Shown here in pieces: positions 9,014 to 17,586 of a stretch of 64,000 nucleotides of DNA; the first letter of the stretch is position 1; every line of letters starts with the position of its first letter. The stretch lies in the NCBI RefSeq assembly GCF_003217325.1, contig NZ_QJTI01000004.1, positions 62,001 to 126,000 on the forward strand. Reading direction: 5' to 3'. Both the position numbers and the translations under genes were made by a program. This DNA is from Rhodopseudomonas faecalis (GTDB lineage: Bacteria > Pseudomonadota > Alphaproteobacteria > Rhizobiales > Xanthobacteraceae). Below the pieces are notes generated by a model, which was not told the origin of the DNA, ran no database searches, and saw only the letters and a program-made list of their open reading frames with translations.

Positions 9014-9910
9014 TCAAAAGCCATATTTTGCCCATAACGCACGCGCTTCCAGCGCCGAGATCATGTGCTCGGGCAGACCCGCCACAGCCTCGCTGCCGAG
9101 CGCAGTGCCGGCTCCGGACTTGCGGCCAAGGAGCCCGGCCAGCATGCCGGTCGGCGGCGCCACCACCGGGGTCAGCACCTTGTCGCCAAACCGGGCGCGT
9201 AGCACCGCGCGCAGATCGCCGATGCCGTCGGCGAGGCCGAGCGCCACCGAGCTGTTGCCAGCCCAGAATTCGCCGGAGAACAGCTTGTCGGGCTCGCCCT
9301 TGAGCCGCGCACCGCGGCTGTCCTTGACCAGCGCGATGAACACGTCATGGATCTCACGCTGCAACGCCTTGATGCGCGCGACGTCGCTCGGGTCCTCCGG
9401 CAGGAACGGATCGAGCTGCGCCTTGTGCTCGCCGGCGGTGTACAGCCGGCGCTCGACGCCGATCTTTTTCAGCAGCTCCGGAAAGCCGAAGCTGCCGCCG
9501 ACCACGCCGATCGACCCCAGGATCGACGACGGATCGCAATAGATCTCGTCGGCGGCGCAGGCCAGCATGTAGCCGCCCGAGGCCGCGACATCCTCGACAA
9601 AGGCCAGCACCGGCAGCTTCTTTTCCGCCGCCAATTGCCGGATGCGCAGATAGATCAGCCGCGACTGCACCGGCGAGCCGCCCGGCGAATTGATCACCAG
9701 CGCCACCGCCTTGGCGTTGCGGGCGGAAAAGGCGCGCTCAAGCAGCCGGGCGACCGCGGCCAGCGTCAGCCCCGGGCGCAGCGGCGTCACCGCGCCGATC
9801 GCCCCGCTCAGCCGCACCACCGGCACCACCGGCACATCGCGGCGCCAGCGCGCCGGCAACCACCGTGTCAGAATACCGAAAATACTCGTGCGGGCCGCCT
9901 GCTCCGTCAT
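9014..9910 (-). CDS. S49-family serine peptidase (SppA/SohB-like), 298 aa
   Basis: S49 peptidases (signal peptide peptidase A family) cut membrane-associated peptides with a Ser/Lys pair. The nucleophile is Ser111 in DVAASGGYMLACAAD and the likely general base is Lys163 in YTAGEHKAQLDPF. The oxyanion region LVINSPGGSP and SILGSIGVVGG also match. At 298 residues it is the short, single-domain form. There is no clear membrane anchor, only a basic/hydrophobic N-terminus (SIFGILTRWLPARWRR), so it may lie at the membrane face. It is transcribed away from a 31-residue peptide gene across a 112-base gap. Confidence 0.92.
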   Translation of the reverse strand: MTEQAARTSIFGILTRWLPARWRRDVPVVPVVRLSGAIGAVTPLRPGLTLAAVARLLERAFSARNAKAVALVINSPGGSPVQSRLIYLRIRQLAAEKKLPVLAFVEDVAASGGYMLACAADEIYCDPSSILGSIGVVGGSFGFPELLKKIGVERRLYTAGEHKAQLDPFLPEDPSDVARIKALQREIHDVFIALVKDSRGARLKGEPDKLFSGEFWAGNSSVALGLADGIGDLRAVLRARFGDKVLTPVVAPPTGMLAGLLGRKSGAGTALGSEAVAGLPEHMISALEARALWAKYGF

Positions 9911-9937
9911 CCGGTTTCCTCAAAATTTACCGTTTGC

Positions 9938-9955
9938 GGTTAGTTCTCACTAACC
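9938..9955. promoter_or_regulatory. Short perfect inverted repeat between divergent genes
   Basis: GGTTAGT (9938-9944), TCTC, ACTAACC (9949-9955): a perfect 7-bp stem with 4-base spacing, midway between the S49 peptidase and the 31-residue peptide gene. It could be a dimeric regulator site for either. No regulator is known. Confidence 0.35.
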
Positions 9956-10022
9956 ATGTGCATGTGGAATGCGTTTTGCAGCGCAGCAGATATATAGGCG
10001 ACGATTCTCCACGGAGAAGGAC

Positions 10023-10118
10023 ATGAAGATCTATCTGCTTGTCACCTTGATCGCGGCTTTGCTGACGGCGGTGCACTTCACCGCGCCGGACACCAGCTCA
10101 AAGACGATGCAGCCGTAA
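10023..10118 (+). CDS. Putative 31-residue membrane peptide
   Basis: ATG at 10023 follows GGAGAAGG with a spacing of 4. The product is a hydrophobic helix (MKIYLLVTLIAALLTAVHF) with a short polar tail (TAPDTSSKTMQP). Its length and composition suit a small inner-membrane peptide. It is supported by the ribosome binding site and helix only; no family is recognised. It ends 29 bases before the stop of the convergent methylase gene. Confidence 0.5.
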   Translation: MKIYLLVTLIAALLTAVHFTAPDTSSKTMQP

Positions 10119-10147
10119 TAGGCCCGCCTCACTTTTAGGCAGATCGC

Positions 10148-10924
10148 CTACCGGCCCAGCGGCAACGGCTGCCCGGCCCTGAGCACCGCATCGGCGGCAG
10201 CGCTCGGCGCGCCGCCGGGCTCGGCCAGCAGCAGCCCCGGATGCAGCATCAGCGGCGCCCGTCCGCCTTTGACGGCGCGCACCAGCACCCGAATCGCCGC
10301 GGCGCCGGGGGCGCCATGCACCGGCAGGATCGCCACGCTGCCAAAGCCGCGGCTGAGCGCGGCCAGCACCTCGCTTAACCCATCCGCCCGCCAAATCAGC
10401 GTCAGCTCGCCGCCCGATTTCAGCAGCCTTCGCGCGGCATGCAGCCACAGCGTCAGCGTGTTCTCGCCGGCGACATGGGCGAGCCGCCGTGATTCGTCGG
10501 GCGAGCCGCGATGGCGGGCGCCGTCGTGGAATGGCGGGTTCATCAGCACGGCGTCGGCGCTGTCGGGCGGCAGTCCGGCCGCCGCGAACGCCGCTGCCCC
10601 AGCCTCAATGTCGAGTTCGTGAACCGTGGCGGCGATGCCATTTGCTACGGCATTTTGACGCGCCAGCGCCGCCAGTTCCGGCGCGATCTCGAGCAGCACC
10701 AGCTCGATGCCGGCCACCCGGCAGCCCAGCGCCAAGCCGGCGCCGCCGACCCCGGCGCCAAAATCGACCACGCGGTCGCCCGGCTGCGCCGCGGTCGCGG
10801 CTGCCAGCAGCATGGCGTCATGGCCGACGCGGTGGCCTTTACGCGGCTGCCGCAGCCGCAAACGGCCGCCCAGCAAGCAATCCTCGGTGAAATCGTCAGC
10901 GCTCAAGGTCGGGCCGCAATTCAT
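10148..10924 (-). CDS. TrmN6/YfiC-like tRNA (adenine-N6) methyltransferase, 258 aa
   Basis: A class I SAM-dependent methylase. The SAM-binding glycine motif VVDFGAGVGG is at about residues 52-61 and the catalytic NPPF motif of N6-adenine methylases at 129-132. The early stretch LGGRLRLRQPRKGHRVGHDAML is typical of the TrmN6 group, which methylates A37 of tRNA-Val; the exact substrate here is inferred. The start overlaps the upstream DUF2007 gene by 29 bases, so the two are co-transcribed and probably translationally coupled. Confidence 0.85.
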   Translation of the reverse strand: MNCGPTLSADDFTEDCLLGGRLRLRQPRKGHRVGHDAMLLAAATAAQPGDRVVDFGAGVGGAGLALGCRVAGIELVLLEIAPELAALARQNAVANGIAATVHELDIEAGAAAFAAAGLPPDSADAVLMNPPFHDGARHRGSPDESRRLAHVAGENTLTLWLHAARRLLKSGGELTLIWRADGLSEVLAALSRGFGSVAILPVHGAPGAAAIRVLVRAVKGGRAPLMLHPGLLLAEPGGAPSAAADAVLRAGQPLPLGR

Positions 10925-11129
10925 GGCCGAGCCCGGCGTCGGTCAAAATCTGGCGCGCGGCGCGAAAATCGTCGTCGCCGACCAGCACCCTGCGCGGGAT
11001 CACCCCGACCGAGCCTTCGATCACGCTCATATTCTGATCCAGCACCAAATGGCCGATCTCGGCGCCGTCGAGCAGGGCCCCGATCACCGACAACAACACC
11101 ACGTCATTGGTTCGCACCAGTTCCCGCAC
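10896..11129 (-). CDS. DUF2007 domain protein, 77 aa
   Basis: A single small domain: MRELVRTNDVVLLSVIGALL, then DGAEIGHLVLDQNMS and PRRVLVGDDDFRAARQIL. This is the DUF2007 pattern (two beta-alpha units, formerly called putative signal-transducing proteins). The biochemical role is not established. It heads a two-gene unit with the TrmN6-like methylase and overlaps it by 29 bases; the pairing is common in related genomes as far as I recall. Confidence 0.85.
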   Translation of the reverse strand: MRELVRTNDVVLLSVIGALLDGAEIGHLVLDQNMSVIEGSVGVIPRRVLVGDDDFRAARQILTDAGLGHELRPDLER

Positions 11130-11232
11130 GCTTGCGCCTCCGGCGATCCCTGCATTATAGCTGCCGCGGCCCGTCTGGCCCGCCGGCTTCCGGGTTACAT
11201 GGCAGCCGGGATGTTATAGTGTGGCGTTCGAG

Positions 11233-11295
11233 CACGGAGCGTTTGGCTCCGTGATATGGAATCGGAGCCTTCCGAGCGGACCATTTCGGGTCCGC
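11233..11295 (+). promoter_or_regulatory. Two consecutive stem-loops in the leader of the polyprenyl synthase gene
   Basis: Stem 1 is CACGGAGC (11233-11240) with GCTCCGTG (11246-11253), 8 bp, loop GTTTG. Stem 2 is GCGGACC (11276-11282) with GGTCCGC (11289-11295), 7 bp, loop ATTTCG. They lie 32-95 bases upstream of the GTG start of the synthase gene. No U-tract follows, so they are not plain terminators; a leader structure or a small RNA is possible. Confidence 0.4.
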
Positions 11296-11326
11296 CTGCG
11301 TCGCTCCACGGATTTGGAGACCCAGC

Positions 11327-12337
11327 GTGGCCGTCATCGTACCCTTCGAGGGGCCAACGACCGCTTCGATCGACCAACTGGTCGAGCTTGTCGCAGCCGA
11401 CATGAAGCGCGTCAACGCCACCATCATCTCACGGACCGGCTCTGACGTGACGATGATCCCGGAGGTCGCCAACCATCTGATTTCCTCTGGCGGCAAACGG
11501 CTGCGTCCAATGCTGACGCTGGCGATGGCCAATCTCACTGGCTATGACGGCGACGGCCACATCAAGCTCGCCGCCGCGGTCGAGTTCATGCACACCGCAA
11601 CGCTGCTGCATGACGACGTGGTCGACGAGAGCGAGATGCGCCGCGGCAAGAAGTCGGCGCGCATGCTGTGGGGCAACGAGGCCAGCGTGCTGGTCGGCGA
11701 CTTCCTGCTCGGCCAGGCGTTCCGGATGATGGTCGAGGTCGGCAGCCTGCGCGCGCTCGACATCCTGTCGTCGGCGTCCGCCACCATCGCCGAGGGCGAG
11801 GTGATGCAGCTCGCCGCCGCCAAAAATACCGCGACCACTGAGGACGAATATCTCGCGGTGATTCGCGGCAAGACCGCCGAATTGTTCGCCGCGGCCTGCG
11901 AGGTCGGTCCGGCGATCGCCGAGCGGCCCAAGGCCGAGCAGTCGGCCTGCCGCTCGTTCGGCATGAATATCGGCATCGCCTTCCAGCTGATCGACGACGT
12001 GCTCGACTATGGCGGCAAGGCTGCCAAGCTCGGCAAGAATGTCGGCGACGATTTCCGCGAGGGCAAGATCACGCTGCCGGTGGTGCTGGCGTTCCGCCGC
12101 GGCAACGACGCCGAGCGCGCGTTCTGGATCAAGTCGCTGGAGCGCGGCGAGATCACCGACGCCGATCTCGATCAGGCGATCGGGTTGATGACCAAGCACC
12201 GCGCGCTGGAGGACACCATTCAGCGCGCCCACCACTACGGTGCGATGGCGGTCGATGCGCTGGCACTGTTCCCGTCCTCGCCGATGAAGACGGCGCTGGA
12301 GCAGGTGGTGGCGTTCTGCCTGGCGCGCTCGCACTAA
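11327..12337 (+). CDS. ispB: Polyprenyl (octaprenyl/decaprenyl) diphosphate synthase, 336 aa
   Basis: A trans-prenyltransferase that extends FPP with isopentenyl diphosphate to make the ubiquinone side chain. Both Asp-rich motifs are present: DDVVD (96-100) in TLLHDDVVDESEMRRG and DDVLD (223-227) in FQLIDDVLDYGGK. GGKRLRPML near 55-63 and the Lys/Thr pair GKTAELFAA fit the family. The start codon is GTG with GGAG about 11 bases upstream. Chain length (C40 or C50) cannot be read from the sequence; C50 is usual for quinones in this group. Its leader has two stem-loops. Confidence 0.94.
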   Translation: MAVIVPFEGPTTASIDQLVELVAADMKRVNATIISRTGSDVTMIPEVANHLISSGGKRLRPMLTLAMANLTGYDGDGHIKLAAAVEFMHTATLLHDDVVDESEMRRGKKSARMLWGNEASVLVGDFLLGQAFRMMVEVGSLRALDILSSASATIAEGEVMQLAAAKNTATTEDEYLAVIRGKTAELFAAACEVGPAIAERPKAEQSACRSFGMNIGIAFQLIDDVLDYGGKAAKLGKNVGDDFREGKITLPVVLAFRRGNDAERAFWIKSLERGEITDADLDQAIGLMTKHRALEDTIQRAHHYGAMAVDALALFPSSPMKTALEQVVAFCLARSH

Positions 12338-12364
12338 GCGGCGCGACACCTTCCGACACAGACC

Positions 12365-12576
12365 TCGTCATTCCGGGGCGCTCGCGTCAGCGAGCGAACC
12401 CGGAATCCACTTCGCTGGAAAACGCTATAAGCGGCGCTCGCTCGGGCTATTGGCACCGTCATTCCGGGGCGCTCGCGCATGCGAGCGAACCCGGAATCCC
12501 GAGCGGTTGAAATCCTCACATCGCTGAACACGTCCAGATTCCGGGTTCGCGCCTGACGGCGCGCCCCGGAATGACG
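12365..12576. repeat. CGTCATTCCGGGG-type palindromic repeats
   Basis: A single arm pair at 12365-12409 (CGTCATTCCGGGGCGCTCGC ... GCGAACCCGGAATCC) is followed by a longer inverted pair, 12457-12500 against 12537-12576. Each arm also has its own small hairpin (GCTCGCGTCAGCGAGC; GCTCGCGCATGCGAGC; GCGCCTGACGGCGC). Together they fill most of the gap between the convergent ispB and ispE genes. Confidence 0.85.
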
Positions 12577-12638
12577 GACGTTGATGGGTGATGATGGTGT
12601 GAAAACGCCGGCTTCGGTGGAAGCGAAAGCGCGCCGGA

Positions 12639-13535
12639 TCAGCTCAGGCTGCCAGCGTGCACCCACCAGTTCGGATGCGCGGCGCTGATCGCGCGCGCGG
12701 CCGCGGCGGCTTCAGCATCGCTGCCGAACAGCGCAAAGCAAGTGGCCCCTGAACCGGACATCCGCGTCAAACGCGAACCGTCGGCAGCAGCCAGCACCGC
12801 CAGCACCTCGCCGACCACGGGCTGCACCTGCTTGGCCGGCGCTTCCAGATCGTTGACGCCAGCAAGCAGCGCCGCAATCCAGTCGGCCAACGGCGCATCG
12901 CCTTGCGGCCAGGCCGGCGCGACCTGACCAGCGGCGCGCAATTCGCCGTTCTTCAGTCCGAGCGCGGTGAACACGTCCTTGGTGGCGACGCCGACCCGCG
13001 GATTGACCATCACCACCGGCAGAAGCGGCAATGGCAGCTTCTGCAGCCGCTCGCCGATGCCGCTCATGATGCAGGACGCCGAGCCCACACACACCGGCAC
13101 ATCGGCGCCGGTGCGACGCGCGGCTTCCATCAGCCGCGGATCATCGAACGCCAAGCCGTTCAGCTTGGCCAGCAGCCGCAATGCCGCAGCGGCATCGGCC
13201 GAGCCGCCGCCAATGCCGGCCGCGATCGGCAATTGCTTGTCGAGCGAGAAGCGGCCGACCTTGAGGCCGGGCACCAGCTCGCCGAGCAGCCGCGCCGCTT
13301 TCAGCACCAGATTGTCGGCGGTGGCGCCGCATTCTTCCACGCGCGGCCCGGTGGCGGTCAGGCCCAGCTCTTCGCCGGGCGTCAGCGTCAGCGCGTCGGC
13401 GCAATCGGCGAACACCACCACGCTTTCCAGCTCGTGATAGCCATCGGCACGGCGGCCGACCACGCGCAGCGTGAGATTGACCTTGGCGCGTGCCTGATCG
13501 CTCAGCGCCGTCACAACCGCGTCCGTCATTGCCAT
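12639..13535 (-). CDS. ispE: 4-diphosphocytidyl-2-C-methyl-D-erythritol kinase, 298 aa
   Basis: A GHMP kinase that phosphorylates CDP-methylerythritol in the MEP isoprenoid pathway, supplying precursors for quinones and hopanoids. The signatures are ARAKVNLTLRVVGRRADGYH at the N-terminus, the ATP loop PIAAGIGGGSADAAAALR (103-120) and MSGSGATCFALF near the C-terminus. Its ATG overlaps the stop of the upstream TPR gene by one base (TGATG), so translation is coupled. Confidence 0.96.
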   Translation of the reverse strand: MAMTDAVVTALSDQARAKVNLTLRVVGRRADGYHELESVVVFADCADALTLTPGEELGLTATGPRVEECGATADNLVLKAARLLGELVPGLKVGRFSLDKQLPIAAGIGGGSADAAAALRLLAKLNGLAFDDPRLMEAARRTGADVPVCVGSASCIMSGIGERLQKLPLPLLPVVMVNPRVGVATKDVFTALGLKNGELRAAGQVAPAWPQGDAPLADWIAALLAGVNDLEAPAKQVQPVVGEVLAVLAAADGSRLTRMSGSGATCFALFGSDAEAAAAARAISAAHPNWWVHAGSLS

Positions 13536-15316
13536 CAGCCGCCCTTGCCGTTGTCTTTCTTCTTGTCTGCCTCAGCAGACGACGGCGCCGGCTCGTCAGG
13601 CAGGCCGTTCGCAATCTTCGCCTCGATCTTCGGCAATTCCTCAGGCTCGGGCTTGAGGTCGCGCGCATGGGTCCACTGGAAGCGTGCTTCCAGCTTGCGG
13701 CCCACGCGCCAATAAGCATCGCCGAGATGATCGTTGATGGTCGGATCTTCCGGCTTCAGATCGACGGCACGTTCGAGATGCTTGACCGCTTCTTCGTAGT
13801 TGCCGATCCGGTAATAGGCCCAGCCGAGCGAGTCGACGATGTAGCCGTCATCGGGGCGCTGATCGACCGCCCGTTTGATCATCTGCATCGCTTGGTCGAG
13901 ATTGATGCCCTGGTCGATCCAGGAATAGCCGAGATAGTTCAGCACATGCGGCTGCTCGGGCTGCAGCTCGAGCGCCTTCTTCATGTCGACTTCGGCCTTG
14001 GCCCACTGCTTGGAACGCTCCTCGCAGATGCCACGGAAGTAATGATAGACCCAGGTATTCTTTTCATCGCCGCGCAGCGCGTCGATGCCCTTGGTGTAGG
14101 TCACCGCACAATCGGCGAACTTCTTGCGGCCGCGCTCGATATTGCCGAGCGCCATGATCGCGTCGAGATCGGTGGCGTCTTCGGCGGTCACCGACTTCAG
14201 CAGCGTAATCGCTTCTTCGCTGCGATCGGCAGAGTCGAGATTGGTGGCGAGCTGAATCTGCGCATTGCGCTTCAGCGGCGAATTCGCCGGCACCCGCTCA
14301 TAGACGGTGATCGCCATCTGCGGCTTCTTCACCGATTCATAGAGATCGCCGAGCGCCAGCAGCGCCAGCGAATGCTGCGGCTGCAGATAGAGCGCGAGCT
14401 GCAGATAGACCAGCGCCAGGTCTTCGCCGCCGCGCCGGGTCAGCGACGCGCCGATGCCATACAGCGCTTCCGCAGCGCCGGCCTGGGCGCTATCGACCAA
14501 GGGCGGCAGCTTCTTGCCGGCCTTGAGTTCGTTGATGGCATCAACCACCAGCGGATGACGCGGCAGCTTCTTGTCAAACGCCTCGAACACCGCCAGCGCC
14601 GAGGCGGCGTCCTTGTTGCGCGACAGCCAGCGGCCATGGGCCTCGACCACGCGCAGCGCGCTGTCATCGAGCTTGTAAGCTCGCTCCAGCCGCGCGCCGG
14701 CGTCCTTCTGCCGGCCCGCCAGCTCCAGCATCATGCCGGAATGCAGGTCCTTGAAGATCGGGTACCATTCCGGCCCGGCCAGACGGTCGATCGCGGTGAC
14801 CGCGCCCTTGACGTCGCCGGCGCCATAAGCCGCCCAGCTGCCGAGCAAGGTCGCGACCAGATCGGTGATCGGGCCGCGCACCGACTGCGCGATGTTCTGC
14901 TGCGCGGCGGCATAGCGCTTGGTCTTGAGATCGCGGACGCCGACCACCAGCCGCGCCACGCGGTTGTTTTTGTCGATGGTCAGAATCCGCTCGGCCAGTT
15001 TCACCGCCTCGTCGATGCCGCCATCGGCGAGCGAGGAGATGAAGGCGCGGTCGAGCAGTTCGTTGTTCTTGGGATCGTTGCGTAGCGCCGACCGATAGAA
15101 GGTCGCCGCCGCCGCCGCGTCGCGCTCGACGCTGGCGTGGCGGGCGGCGAGATAGCTGCCCGCGGAAGTCAGCGTCTTCAGATCAGTCTTGCTGGGATAG
15201 TGCGCGCCGTTGTCGCTCGGATGATCCGGCGTCTGCGCCGCCAATGGCCCCGACAGCGGCAGCAGCGCCAGCGTCAGTGCAACCAGCAACGGGCGACGAC
15301 ATCGGTTTGATCGCAT
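13535..15316 (-). CDS. Exported TPR-repeat protein, 593 aa
   Basis: The start at 15316 gives a proper signal peptide (MRSNRCRRPLLVALTLALLP, cleavage near PLAAQ); a longer frame to 15385 is less likely. The body is built of tetratricopeptide repeats, clearest at WVYHYFRGICEERSKQW, VLNYLGYSWIDQGINLDQAM, YIVDSLGWAYYRIGNYEEAV and INDHLGDAYWRVGRKLEARF. The last of these resembles TPR proteins of the outer-membrane/peptidoglycan interface. The C-terminus is charged (EADKKKDNGKGG). It is co-transcribed with ispE (1-base overlap). It is probably a periplasmic scaffold; no specific role can be read. Confidence 0.88.
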   Translation of the reverse strand: MRSNRCRRPLLVALTLALLPLSGPLAAQTPDHPSDNGAHYPSKTDLKTLTSAGSYLAARHASVERDAAAAATFYRSALRNDPKNNELLDRAFISSLADGGIDEAVKLAERILTIDKNNRVARLVVGVRDLKTKRYAAAQQNIAQSVRGPITDLVATLLGSWAAYGAGDVKGAVTAIDRLAGPEWYPIFKDLHSGMMLELAGRQKDAGARLERAYKLDDSALRVVEAHGRWLSRNKDAASALAVFEAFDKKLPRHPLVVDAINELKAGKKLPPLVDSAQAGAAEALYGIGASLTRRGGEDLALVYLQLALYLQPQHSLALLALGDLYESVKKPQMAITVYERVPANSPLKRNAQIQLATNLDSADRSEEAITLLKSVTAEDATDLDAIMALGNIERGRKKFADCAVTYTKGIDALRGDEKNTWVYHYFRGICEERSKQWAKAEVDMKKALELQPEQPHVLNYLGYSWIDQGINLDQAMQMIKRAVDQRPDDGYIVDSLGWAYYRIGNYEEAVKHLERAVDLKPEDPTINDHLGDAYWRVGRKLEARFQWTHARDLKPEPEELPKIEAKIANGLPDEPAPSSAEADKKKDNGKGG

Positions 15317-15466
15317 CGGTGTGCCGAGCTCCAGGATCGAGGATTGACGGGTTTCACGGATGCGAAACCGGACCGGCAGCATCACCCACCGGCCGACAAT
15401 GCCGCTTTTGGCGGTTCACCGCAAGGCGCGGCGAAGGCTCTGCCCGCGCCGCCACTGCGGCATGCC

Positions 15467-15527
15467 GCCGCCACGTCAGTCCACCTCCGAGAACGCCCGC
15501 AACGTGGCGGCATCGTGGCCTCGGAGG
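15467..15527. promoter_or_regulatory. Interleaved inverted repeats (pseudoknot-like or switch-like) upstream of the TPR gene
   Basis: The order is A-B-A'-B': GCCGCCACGT (15467-15476), CCTCCGAG (15484-15491), ACGTGGCGGC (15502-15511), CTCGGAGG (15520-15527). All pairings are perfect. Because the stems interleave, they form either an H-type pseudoknot or two mutually exclusive hairpins. The site lies between the ETF-QO stop and the TPR start on the same strand. Confidence 0.45.
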
Positions 15528-15546
15528 CTCCTGATCGCTGACGCCG

Positions 15547-17205
15547 TCACATTCCCTGATAATTCGGCCCGCCGCCGCCCTCCGGCGGAACCCAGGTGAT
15601 GTTGCCGTTCGGGTCCTTGATGTCGCAGGTTTTGCAGTGGACGCAGTTTTGCGCATTGATGACAAAACGCGGACCGGCGGCTTCCTCGACCCATTCATAG
15701 ACCCCGGCCGGGCAGTAACGACCGGACGGACCGGCGAAAACGTCGTGCTCGGAAGTCTTTTGCAGCGCCAGATCGGCGACCTTGAGGTGAACCGGCTGGT
15801 CTTCCTCATGGTTGGTGTTGGACAGGAACACCGACGACAGCCGGTCGAAGGTCAGCTTGCCATCCGGCTTGACCGGCGGATGCGGCTCGTGCTCCTTGGC
15901 GGTATCGAGCGTCGAGCGGTCCGGCTTGCCATGCGACAGCGTGCCGAAGAACGAGAAGCCGAGCGTGGCGCACCACATTTCGAAGCCGGCCAGCACCACG
16001 CCGACCCGGGTGCCGAAATTCGACCACAGCGGCTTGATGTTGCGGATCTTGAACAGGTCCTTGCCAACCGCGGACTCGCGCCAGGCGTTTTCATATTCCA
16101 CCGGCTCGTCATTGGTGCGGCCGGCCTTGAGCGCGGCGGCGACGTGTTCGGCCGCCAGCATGCCGCTGCCGAGCGCGTTGTGCACGCCCTTGATGCGCGG
16201 CACGTTGACGAAGCCCGCGGCGCAGCCGATCAGCGCGCCGCCCGGGAAGGACAGGCGCGGCACCGACTGATAGCCACCTTCGGTGATGGCGCGCGCGCCA
16301 TAGGAGATGCGCTTGGCACCTTCAAAGATCTTGCTGATTGACGGATGGGTCTTGAAACGCTGGAAATTGTCGAACGGCGACAGATACGGATCTTCGTAGT
16401 TGAGATGCACCACGAAGCCGATCGACACCAGATTATCACCGTAATGATACAGGAACGAACCGCCGCCGATATTGTCGCTGAGCGGCCAGCCGAACGAGTG
16501 CGCGACCAGGCCCTTCTTGTGCTTCTTCGGATCGATCTGCCAGATTTCCTTCAGACCGATGCCGAATTTCGGCGCATCGCTGTCCTTGTCGAGCTTGAAC
16601 TTGGCAATCAGTTGCTTGGACAGGCTGCCGCGCGCGCCTTCTGCAAACAACGTGTACTTGCCGAGCAGCTCCATGCCGCGGGTGTAGGAATCCTTGGGCT
16701 GGCCGTCGCGGCCGATGCCCATGTCACCGGTGGCGACGCCGCGCACTTCGCCGTTGTCGCCATACAGCACTTCGGTGGCGGCAAAGCCCGGATAGATTTC
16801 GACGCCGAGCGCTTCGGCCTGCGGCGCCAGCCAGCGGCACAGATCGCCGAGCGAGCCGATCAGGTTTTTGTGGTTGTTCAGCATTGGCGGCACAAGGATG
16901 CTCGGCACCTTGTACGACCGCTTGCTGGTCATCACGTAAAAATGGTCATCGGTGACGTGGGTGTTGAGCGGACAGCTCGTATCCTCGCGCCAGCCGGGCA
17001 ATAGCGCATCGAGCGGCGTCGGATCGATCACCGCGCCCGACAGGATGTGGGCGCCGACTTCGGAGCCCTTTTCGACCACAACGACCGAGAGGTCGGCGTT
17101 GAGCTGCTTGAGCCGGATCGCCGCGGCAAGACCCGAAGGTCCCGCGCCCACGATGACGACATCGAATTCCATGGACTCGCGGGGCGGCAACTCTTCAGCA
17201 CTCAT
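15547..17205 (-). CDS. Electron-transfer flavoprotein:ubiquinone oxidoreductase, 552 aa
   Basis: ETF-QO takes electrons from acyl-CoA and amine dehydrogenases via ETF and passes them to ubiquinone at the inner membrane. FAD is bound by VVIVGAGPSGLAAAIRL near the N-terminus. The single 4Fe-4S cluster is held by Cys498 (RYCPAGVYEW) and Cys521, Cys524, Cys527 (NCVHCKTC). The stretch PRLSFPGGALIGCAAGFVNV fits the quinone/FAD region. Its length equals that of the mitochondrial and alphaproteobacterial enzymes. No etfAB genes are adjacent. It is divergent from the uracil-DNA glycosylase gene. Confidence 0.95.
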   Translation of the reverse strand: MSAEELPPRESMEFDVVIVGAGPSGLAAAIRLKQLNADLSVVVVEKGSEVGAHILSGAVIDPTPLDALLPGWREDTSCPLNTHVTDDHFYVMTSKRSYKVPSILVPPMLNNHKNLIGSLGDLCRWLAPQAEALGVEIYPGFAATEVLYGDNGEVRGVATGDMGIGRDGQPKDSYTRGMELLGKYTLFAEGARGSLSKQLIAKFKLDKDSDAPKFGIGLKEIWQIDPKKHKKGLVAHSFGWPLSDNIGGGSFLYHYGDNLVSIGFVVHLNYEDPYLSPFDNFQRFKTHPSISKIFEGAKRISYGARAITEGGYQSVPRLSFPGGALIGCAAGFVNVPRIKGVHNALGSGMLAAEHVAAALKAGRTNDEPVEYENAWRESAVGKDLFKIRNIKPLWSNFGTRVGVVLAGFEMWCATLGFSFFGTLSHGKPDRSTLDTAKEHEPHPPVKPDGKLTFDRLSSVFLSNTNHEEDQPVHLKVADLALQKTSEHDVFAGPSGRYCPAGVYEWVEEAAGPRFVINAQNCVHCKTCDIKDPNGNITWVPPEGGGGPNYQGM

Positions 17206-17491
17206 GCTATTGTCTCGCAGACCTCTTAGGGGACGTTTCCAAAAGATGTTGTTTCCGATTTTTCGTTCGAGAACAACCTCCCAAATGTACCACCGCCGTG
17301 GTAGTTCACTTGAGAAAGGCCCTTTGGCGCTGCTGTCGGCGCGCTTTCAGCCTGCTGATGGCATGATCAGGCGTCGCCTCGGGCAGTGGCCAACGCGCAA
17401 CGGCGTCACCGCCTGATGGTTGCAGCCGGCTTTCGGAACCAGGCCGGCGCTGGTTCGATCGTGACAATCCTGTAAGACGGCGGTGTAAGAT

Positions 17492-17545
17492 GGCCTTTGT
17501 GAAACGGCCTTTGTGAAACGGCCTGCTGAGACGGCCCTGTGAGGA
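17492..17545. repeat. Short tandem repeat, 14-bp unit
   Basis: GGCCTTTGTGAAAC occurs twice head to tail (17492-17505, 17506-17519), followed by two degraded units (GGCCTGCTGAGAC, GGCCCTGTGAGG). It lies between the divergent ETF-QO and uracil-DNA glycosylase genes, about 40 bases before the latter's start, so it may touch its promoter or leader. Confidence 0.6.
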
Positions 17546-17586
17546 GCAAGTGAACCACCAATTCCGCCCCACGGTTATCAGCACCG

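Noticed and set aside
13490-15085. 531-residue open frame opposite the TPR gene
   Set aside because: Shadow of the TPR protein; no ribosome binding site or domain.
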